Shown here in pieces: positions 56,816-64,000 of a DNA stretch of 64,000 bases; within the stretch, counting starts at the first letter, position 1; the number at the start of each line of letters is the position of its first letter. The translations under genes were made by a program, and so were the position numbers. A model generated the notes under the pieces. It searched no databases. It saw only the letters and a program-made list of their open reading frames with translations, and had not been told where the DNA came from. Origin of the DNA: Ottelia alismoides (taxonomy: Eukaryota; Streptophyta; Magnoliopsida; Alismatales; Hydrocharitaceae); contig JAZKJV010002953.1 of NCBI GenBank assembly GCA_037367405.1, forward strand, positions 124,001-188,000. The letters run 5' to 3'.

Positions 56816-59800
56816 CCCCTAGCTTAAATTAATGTCAATAAAAACCAGATAAATCATTGTATATATCTGAGTCTTAAAATAAATTAAAAATATAAAAAAA
56901 TAACAAAATAAAAAAATCACAGCGTTTTTGTACCCTTAAAAACACTCACAAAAATATTTCTCCCTTCATTTGACCTCATTTCTGTTTTTGGTCAACATGA
57001 AACTTGACATCTACAACTTATCATCTTTTGAGTTTTTTCAAATTCGGCCTCCTTTTTCATGTGTCTTTCTCTGAATAACCCGATTGGGCCATGTGGCTCT
57101 TTCCGGTTGAGCCACGTGGCCCACTCCTCTTTCCGCCACGCGCCCTCCATCAGCTGTCGTCCGATTCCTTCTATGCGCCCTCATCATGGCCGTTGGTTGC
57201 CGCAGCCATCCCCAGCCCTTCGATCGGCCCTTAAAACCGCATCACGATCGTCTGCTACTGCCCATCTCTCCTTTCGCCACGTGTTGTCTCTACAACCATC
57301 CGATCTTCTCCAGATCACATCTGACCGCTCCCTTCTGCCCAACCTTCGATCGTTGGATCATTTAATCCAACGACATCACGCGCGTTATCCCTCGGCACTT
57401 GGATGGTCCTTTATCATTTGATCAAGGCCGCTTTCTCTGCACCCTTCTCTCAGTCGTAGGATCATGAGATCCAACGGCTTAAACTCTATCTCCGACCTCC
57501 ATCATTCCACTCTCTCCCACGTCCTCCACCTCACGCAACCGTCGCACCCTTTACTTTTTCCTCGTCTCCTCAGCCACCCCCGCCACTCTCTGACTACCCC
57601 CACGACCAAGGCTCACCATCCTTCTTCATCGTGGGTACCTACGCTCCCCATGATCCCCTCTATCTCGCTCCATATCGCCCTCTCAACCCATGACGACCAC
57701 CATCAGAACTCCGACCTCCCGCCTTCAAATAAACCCTCGCCGCCGTCAAATCACCTGGTCCACTTGTACGTGAGGCTTCGCCCAGCCCCTCTCTGCCTTG
57801 CCGTGACAGGGGGAGGCCGGATTGAAGGCGCGAAGACAGCGGAGCCTCCGATGAGACCCATAACCACGGTAGGCTATGTCTCCTGCGCTCGCTCGCCGGC
57901 GAGCTGCTCCGCGTGGCTGACGGGGTCCAGCGACGACCCAAGATCCGCCTAGGAGCTCAAGCACAAGCCCTTGCTCCGTCATCTCTCCAGGTAAGCCTCC
58001 TAGTCCTTCGTTCAGTTTTCCTTCAATTTCTCTGAATTTATTAGATCCATGCTCGCACAATCACTTCCCATTAATCAACCCTCGAGATCCCCCGCACTTC
58101 CATCATCCATGCGCACCCCTCCGATAGCCATCTCCCCTTCTCCATAGCCTGACCACCTCCGACCCATCCCCTCTCCGGTTCGCCAGAGATGGAGCTCTGG
58201 TTTCGCATCTCTCCGCCCGCATGAGACCCCCTTTCATTCAATCCACCTTGCACAAGCACATTGCTTCGGCTAAAGACTAACCTTGCAGGTACTAAATGCT
58301 CAATGGTCTGGGCTCGATCGAAGCAAACTTCTTGAGCTCCGCCTCCGACGAGGTGATGTCGTTGGCCTCCACCAGGCCAACCAGCGCCTCGCCCGTGATT
58401 CCAAGTTGCTCGCCTCGCTTCCCAATTTTTTCCTGGAGCTTCACTGAGCTTGATAGATGGAGGCGAAGCCAGCAAGATGTCGTTGGAGGACAGAACGCGT
58501 CGCCACCATCGCGGCGGAGGAAGAAGCCCAGAATGTACAGATGTAGTTGGATGGCACCCTCCAGGTGCTCATCCAACGGTGCACGTTCAGCCACGTCGAC
58601 GACCCCTATCTTGTCCAGATGTCGTCCGATCTCGATGATCGAATGGTTCTAATTGAGCCACGTGTCAGCACCAAGCCACTTCTGATCCTCCTATCCGAGC
58701 TTCCAGGCTAGGGGTACCTGAGCCTATCCGGAGCACCATCTGAGGACACGTGGCCCGAGCCACAACCCCGAGCCTACATAGACACCGAGCATGGCCTCAC
58801 GTGCCCAGTCAAGTGAGGGTCAGACATTTTGCGGGAGTGCCCTCCAAGTTTCTTCAAATTACAAGCAGGTCCAAAGTGCACGTGTGCCTGGGACAAATTG
58901 CATTCAAGCCCCTCAGGTTTTCAATAATTGCATTTTTACCCCCGCGAGTGTGGGTAAATTATAGGGAAGGTCTCGTAACTTTTCTTATTTGCATTTAGGT
59001 CATTCCAAGGACCTATTTGTAGTACTTTATCAAATTATTTTGCAAGTTTTCTTGCGTTTATGCCCCTGGACTCTTTCATGCATATCTTGAGAATCCGACC
59101 TCCGTTTGAGGTGATTTCACTTGTGTTGCGAAGCTTGTTTCATTGTCATTTTGATGGCATGAATTGTTCTCTGATTTGGCACTCTCAATTTTGATGATTA
59201 TTATTATTAATGTAGTGTCTTTTATTTAATGTTTTCTCATGCTTTGTAATAATATATGAACGGAATTTGCTTTGTTATTTGAAACTGAAGTTGACCACAC
59301 TTTATTGTTCAATGATTGCAGTTAGGTAGGGCATATTTGTACTTGTTTACACTCGCATTTCATGGCATTATAAAAATCAAACAAAAAGAGTCTGCTTCAT
59401 GTTTCTGTTTGTATTGTCTGCCTTTATGTGCATCTTGCCTTGTGCGTTTTAATTCAACACTTAATCTAAATAATGAGAGTCCAGATAATCACTTAAGAGG
59501 TACATGTCCCTGAGTTCGACCTTGGGCTTGCCTAAGTAAAATAAAATCGACCGCTTTGATTAAATTGATGAATTTTTAAGCGGTTTTTGATGGATCCAAT
59601 TCAACCGGCTACAACGCACCAGTGTTGCAGAAGACGGTATTCGGTATTCAGTCGGTGGGGTCATTGAATAGAGAATAATCAGTATTCGGGCGACTATTCG
59701 GAATTATTCGGTTTTATATTTTTTAATATAAAAATTATTTATAATACATATATTCTTATATTTTTATACATATATGGTCATTATTTAACATGAATCCAAG

Positions 59801-60101
59801 ATAGAAGTATCAATCAATATAATAGATATATAGAATTTGACATTTGTGGTGAAACCGTGGTAAAATGTAACCCATAAAAATTGAAAATTGAAAATAAAAA
59901 AAATAAAAATATCAAAAGTCAAACTCCAGTCGGCCTAATAGTCGGGCCAGTCGGCTGAATAGTCGGCCGACTATTCGGTCGGGCCGACTATTGGCCGACT
60001 AGGGGTCTATTCAGTCAGAGACCCCCCCGCACCGCATAGTCGGACCGACTATTCGGGATAGTCGGCCGACTATTGCAACACTACAACGCACTAATTCAAC
60101 A
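56813..60101 (+). repeat. 5' LTR of the Athila-like derivative, 5'-truncated, with MITE inside
   Basis: Aligns with 61,460-64,000 and continues past it. Intron-like segment 57,991-58,288 with donor CAG/GTAAGC and acceptor CTTGCAG. The frames at 57,059-58,652 are LTR sequence. A hAT MITE occupies 59,620-60,083. The end at TTCAACA (60,101) is inferred from the TGATGAA start of the 3' copy. Confidence 0.78.
59620..60083. mobile_element. hAT MITE with GTCGGCCGACTATT repeats, 464 bp
   Basis: Ends CAGTGTTGCA / TGCAACACTA (9 of 10) and a perfect 8-bp duplication CAACGCAC (59,612-59,619, 60,084-60,091). Subterminal words: GTATTCGGTATTCAGTCGG on the left and several GTCGGCCGACTATTCGG on the right (59,930-60,075); the middle is AT-rich. 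The end and the CCGACTA word resemble the right end of the hAT transposase remnant at 34,832. Confidence 0.88.
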
Positions 60102-60134
60102 TAATTAAGAAGACGAATTTTAGGGATCGTAAAA

Positions 60135-60152
60135 TGGCGTCGTTGCCAGGGA
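60135..60152 (+). promoter_or_regulatory. Athila-type primer-binding site
   Basis: TGGCGTCGTTGCCAGGGA, close to the TGGCGCCGTTGCCGGGGA site of plant Athila/Tat elements (commonly tRNA-Asp). It lies 33 bp after the inferred LTR end, so the LTR border may be a little further 3' than given. Confidence 0.75.
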
Positions 60153-61416
60153 AAAAAAGGATGAAGGAGTTAGTTTTAGTCCTGGTCACTTTCACTTTCA
60201 CACAGGATCGATGATGTTCATGATCACTTGGTTTAAGAAGTCTTGAGATTTGAGGTTAACTAGCATTAGTTATCAGGGTCTGCGATTTAAATATCCACAT
60301 TTCCCTAGTTTAATAGATTTGCGTACTATATTGCGTGCTTAGTCTCTAACTTTAAGAATATGATCAACACTTCAAATACACGACTGCGGTTATGATGAGA
60401 GGAGTTGAAATATCACTCAAGGGACTGGGATGAGGGATTCAAGTATGGACTCGATTTAATGATGCTCGAGGATGGGATAAAATCATTAAAGGCTTAATGA
60501 AACTTGAGTGTCAACATTTTTAGCCAGTATGAGAACATGGTTCTTGTACTAATCTCTTGACATTTACCTCAGTGCCAGGGTGTGATAAAAAAATATTGAT
60601 CAGTATGCGCCAACTCTTCGTAAAGCAGTGGAGCTAGCCAAAAAACAATACAAAGAAATATCAATGTTGAAAAATCTCTCATCCTACAAAGTCAAAAATT
60701 CAAGAGCTTCCACCAAAAGCGAGCACTACCAACCATTTCAAAGTGTCCACTTGGACCACCGCTATTAGGACCAGCAGTCGGGCTTGCACCAAAAAAGGGC
60801 TCTGCATCGTAAATGCTACAAGTCTGAATTTAGAAGGTATAATAGATACTCAAAAAAAGGCACATCCCGATGTATTCCCAGGAAAACAAGTGCGGACGAC
60901 TCCAACTTCTCTTGACGGACACATTGATCAACACCAAAAATATGCGTTGAGTTAATAAGGCACTCGAGGGGATCCTTGTTCCAATGAGAGGGAGAGAAGA
61001 AATGACATAATCCTATGCCCTTCATCAACTGGCATGCCACCTACACTTCTGTCTGACAACTAAAGAGACGGTGGATTGATTGCAATATTTGATTTATTCC
61101 CTAGTGTTGAGGATTGGGTCCTTAGGAGAATTTCTTGGACTGAAAGCTTGGGTGAAGTTGTGACTCTACTCACGTGATCGCGGTCAACACTTAAGTTCAT
61201 ATCCTTAGTTTATATGTATACAAGAGAAAGTCTGGAAAATTAGAGGAATTGGAAACCTCTTGATTAAGGCTAGGTTGAGCTTTGAAATTTTGGATCTCTA
61301 AAATCGAGATTTCTTGAACGGATCAGATCCTGTATTCACATGCACAATCAGGGGTGAATCCAACTCATTCATGGTCGAGATGCTCGGGAAACGAGCAAAG
61401 TTCAAGTATAGGGGGG
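60153..61416 (+). other. Residual internal region of the Athila-like derivative
   Basis: About 1.26 kb of non-coding sequence parallel to 10,320-11,233 of the first element (shared phrases GCAGTGGAGCTAGCCAAA, GGACCACCGCTATTAGGACCAG, GGCTCTGCATCGTAAATGCTA). It ends in the purine tract AAGTATAGGGGGG just before the 3' LTR. Confidence 0.78.
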
Positions 61417-64000
61417 TGATGAAACTCAGTTTCATCATCTTAATTTGCTAATATTAACCTCCTAGATTAAATTAATGTCAATAAAAATCAGATAAATCAT
61501 TGTATATATCTAAGTCTTAGAATAAATTAAAAATACAAAAAATATAACAAAATCAAAAATCGCAGTGTTTTTATACCCTTGAAAACGCTCACAAAAATAT
61601 TTCTCCCTTCATTTGACATCGTTTCTGTTTTTTGTCAACATGAAACTTGTTGATCACATTAAGAACTACAACTTTCATGTTTTAAGTTTTTTCCAAATTC
61701 GACCTCATTCTCCTTATTTTTCATGCTTCTTTGTTTGAATAACCAGATTGAGCCACGTGGCTCTGTCTGGTTGAGCCATGTGGCCCACTCCTCTTTCCGC
61801 CACGCGTCCTCCATCTGTTGTTGTCTGATTCCTTCTATGCGCCATCATCATGGCCGTTGGTTGCCGCAGCCATCCCCAGCCCTTCGATCGGCCCTTAAAA
61901 CCGCATCACACGGTCGCCCGCTACCGCCCATCTCTCCTTTCACAATGTGTCGTCTCTACAACCATCCGATCTTCTCCAGATCACATCTGACCGCTCCCTT
62001 CTGCCATACCTTCGACCGTTAGAACATTTGACCCAATGACATCACACGTGTTATCCCTCGGCCCTTAGATGCGCCGTGATCATTTGATCAAGGTCGCTCC
62101 TCCGCGCCCTTCCCTCAGTCGTTGGATCATAAGATCCAACAGCCAAAACTTTATCTCTACCTCCAGCCTTCCACTCTCTCCCACGTCCTCCACCTCACGC
62201 AACAGTCGCACCCTTTACTTTTTCCTCGTCTCCTCAACCACCCTCGCCACTCTCTGACTGCCCCACGACCAAGGCCCACCATCCTTCTTTCTCGCGGGTA
62301 CCTACGCTCCCCACGATCCCCCTTTATCTCGCTCCATATCGCCCTCTCAACCCACTACGACCACCACCAGAACTCCGACCTCCCTCCTTCAAATAAACCC
62401 TCGCCGCTGCCAAATCACCTGGGTCCACTTGTACGTGGGGTTTCGCCCAGCCCCTCTCCGCCTCCCCGTGACAGGGGGAGGCCAGATTGAAGGCGTGAAG
62501 ACGGCGGTGCCTCCGATGATACCTATAGCCATGGTAGGCTATGTCTCCGGCGCTCGCTCGCCGGCGAGCTGCTCCACATGGCCGATGGGGTCCAGCGACG
62601 ACCCGAGCTCCGCCTACGAGCTCAAGCACAAGCCTCGCTCTGCCATCTCTCCAGGTAAGCCTCCTAATCCTTCGTTCAGCTTTTCCTTCAATTTCTCTGA
62701 ATTTATTAGACCCCTGCTCGCACAATCGCTTCCCATTGATCAACCCTCGAGTTCCCCCACACTTCCATCATCCACCCGCACTCCTTGCTAGCCATCTTCC
62801 CTTCTCCATAGCCTGACCACCTCCGACTCATCCTCTCCGGTTCGCCGAAGATGGAACTCCGGTCTCCCATCTCTCCACCCGCATGAGACCCCATTTCATT
62901 CAATCCACCTTGCACAAGCACAGTGCTTCGACTATAGACTAACCTTGCAGGTACTAAATGCTCAATGGTCGGGGCTCGATCGGAGCAAACTTCTTGAGCT
63001 CCGCCTCCGACGAGGGGATGTCGTTGGCCTCCTCCAAGCTAACATGCGCCTCGCCCGTGATTCCAAGTTGCTCGCCTCGCTTCCCAATTCTTCCTGGAGC
63101 TTCACCGAGCTTGATAGATTGAAGGCGGAGCTAGCAAGATGTCGTCGAAGGAGAGAACGTGCCGCCACCATCACGACGGGGAAGAAGCCCATATTGTACA
63201 GATGTCGTTGGATGGCACCCTCCCGGTGCTCATCCAATGGTGTACGTTCAGCCATGTCGACGATCCCTATCTTGTCCAGCTGTCATCCGATCTCAATGAT
63301 CAGATGGTTCTAATTGAGCCACATGTCAGCACCAAGCCACTCCGATCCTCCTATCCGAGCTTCCAGGCTCGGGGCACCCGAGCCTATCCGGAGCAACCAT
63401 CTGATCTGAGGACACGTGGGCCCGAGCCACAACCCTGAGCCTGCATAACCCCTGAGCCTCGCCTCACGAGCCTAGTCACGGGAGGGTCGGGCATTTTGCA
63501 GGAGTGCCCTCCAAGTTTCTTCAAATTACAAACGGTCCAAAGTGCACGTGATGAACATGCGCGCCTGGGGCAAATTGCATTCAAGCCCCACAGATTTTCA
63601 ATAATTGCATTTTTACCCCCACTCGTGTGGGTAAATTACAGGGGAAGGCCTCGTGACTTTTCTTATTTGCATTTAGGTCCTTCCAGGGACCTATTTGTAG
63701 TACTTCATCTAATTATTTTACATGTTTTCTTGTGTTTATGCCCATGGACTCTTCCGTGCATATCTTGAGCATCCGACCTCCGTTTGAGGCAATTTCAATT
63801 GCGTTGTGAAGCTTGTTTCATTGTCTTTTTGATGGCATGAATTGTTCTCTGATTTGGTACTCTCGATTTTGATGATTATTATTATTAATGTAGTGTCTTT
63901 TATTTAATGTTTTCTCGTGCTTTCTAATCATATATCAATGGAATTTGCTTTGTTATTTGAAGCTGAAGTTGATCACACTTTATTGCTCAATGATTGCAGT
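61417..64000 (+). repeat. 3' LTR of the Athila-like derivative, runs off the window
   Basis: Starts TGATGAAACTCAG after the purine tract. Intron-like segment 62,655-62,950 with donor CAG/GTAAGC and acceptor CTTGCAG. Base 64,000 corresponds to about 59,321 of the 5' copy. Frames at 61,723-63,768 are LTR sequence. Confidence 0.85.

Larger units (their letters stand above)
48818..64000 (-). other. Second giant intron of the AAA ATPase gene (open-ended)
   Basis: From the acceptor at 48,818-48,819 to the end of the window no exon matching the next upstream part of an AAA domain (the GxSGSDL-type helix and Walker region) was found on the minus strand, so this intron is at least 15 kb. It is filled with the elements listed below. 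Alternatively the gene is a 5'-truncated relic; the intact splice sites argue against that but do not exclude it. Confidence 0.6.
56813..64000 (+). mobile_element. Athila-like deletion derivative lacking gag and pol
   Basis: 5' LTR 56,813-~60,101, internal ~60,102-61,416, 3' LTR 61,417 to beyond the window. The primer site TGGCGTCGTTGCCAGGGA (60,135-60,152) matches the Athila-type site at all but two or three positions. Directly after it the sequence matches the 3' non-coding region of the first element (from ~10,320), so about 8 kb of gag-pol is absent. The first ~40 bp of the 5' LTR are missing where it joins the copia fossil. LTR copies differ at many positions. The element belongs to the same broad group as the one at 1-14,241 but a different subfamily. 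Confidence 0.82.

Noticed and set aside
57059..58652. Several 60-160 codon frames on both strands, with parallels at 61,723-63,768
   Set aside because: They are the two LTR copies of the Athila-like derivative; the frames differ between copies and show no domain.

Overview
The window is nuclear DNA from a flowering plant with a repeat-rich genome. The evidence is several classes of plant LTR retrotransposon with tRNA-iMet or Athila-type primer sites, RTE and L1 LINE fragments, many hAT, Harbinger and Mutator-type elements, and a spliced plant gene. A captured thaumatin-like fragment is very GC-rich at third codon positions, which leans toward a monocot, but the species cannot be read from the sequence.

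Layout: (1) 1-14,241 is an old Athila-like Ty3 element, entered inside its 5' LTR, with ruined gag-pol and a complete 3.0 kb 3' LTR; it sits in an older Ty1/copia remnant (14,242-15,660). (2) 15,661-24,696 is mostly non-coding and holds a Mutator-type Pack-MULE carrying a thaumatin-like fragment (19,704-21,074) and a second MULE-like element. (3) 24,697-64,000 appears to lie inside one minus-strand host gene, an AAA-type ATPase. Its last exon (24,697-24,810) and penultimate exon (48,713-48,817) join in phase across an intron of 23,902 bp that is packed with nested transposons. No further exon is seen up to 64,000, so the next intron exceeds 15 kb. (4) The big intron holds a copia element (28,480-35,874) broken by two nested hATs, an RTE LINE that itself contains a Harbinger MITE, and a hAT transposase remnant; another hAT (37,367-38,430); a Tip100-type hAT of 3.8 kb containing an L1 fragment; and a copia element (43,476-48,492) with identical LTRs but broken ORFs. 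(5) The upstream intron holds copia fragments on the minus strand, a young non-autonomous copia-like element (51,500-54,247), more hATs, and an Athila-like element that has lost all of gag-pol (56,813 to beyond 64,000).

The most unusual signal is a set of non-autonomous hAT elements. They share 8-bp target duplications and often a CAAGGTT/CATGG-like end, but each family has its ends filled with its own short repeated word (GCCTCGAGGCG, ATATCGGCG, TTTCGGTCG/AAATTTCG, GTCGGCCGACTATT). Two members share an internal core yet carry different end words. Two other points stand out: the Athila-type LTRs each carry an intron-like segment of about 300 nt at the same place, and the gag reading frame of the young copia element runs through a hAT-like ATATCG tract.
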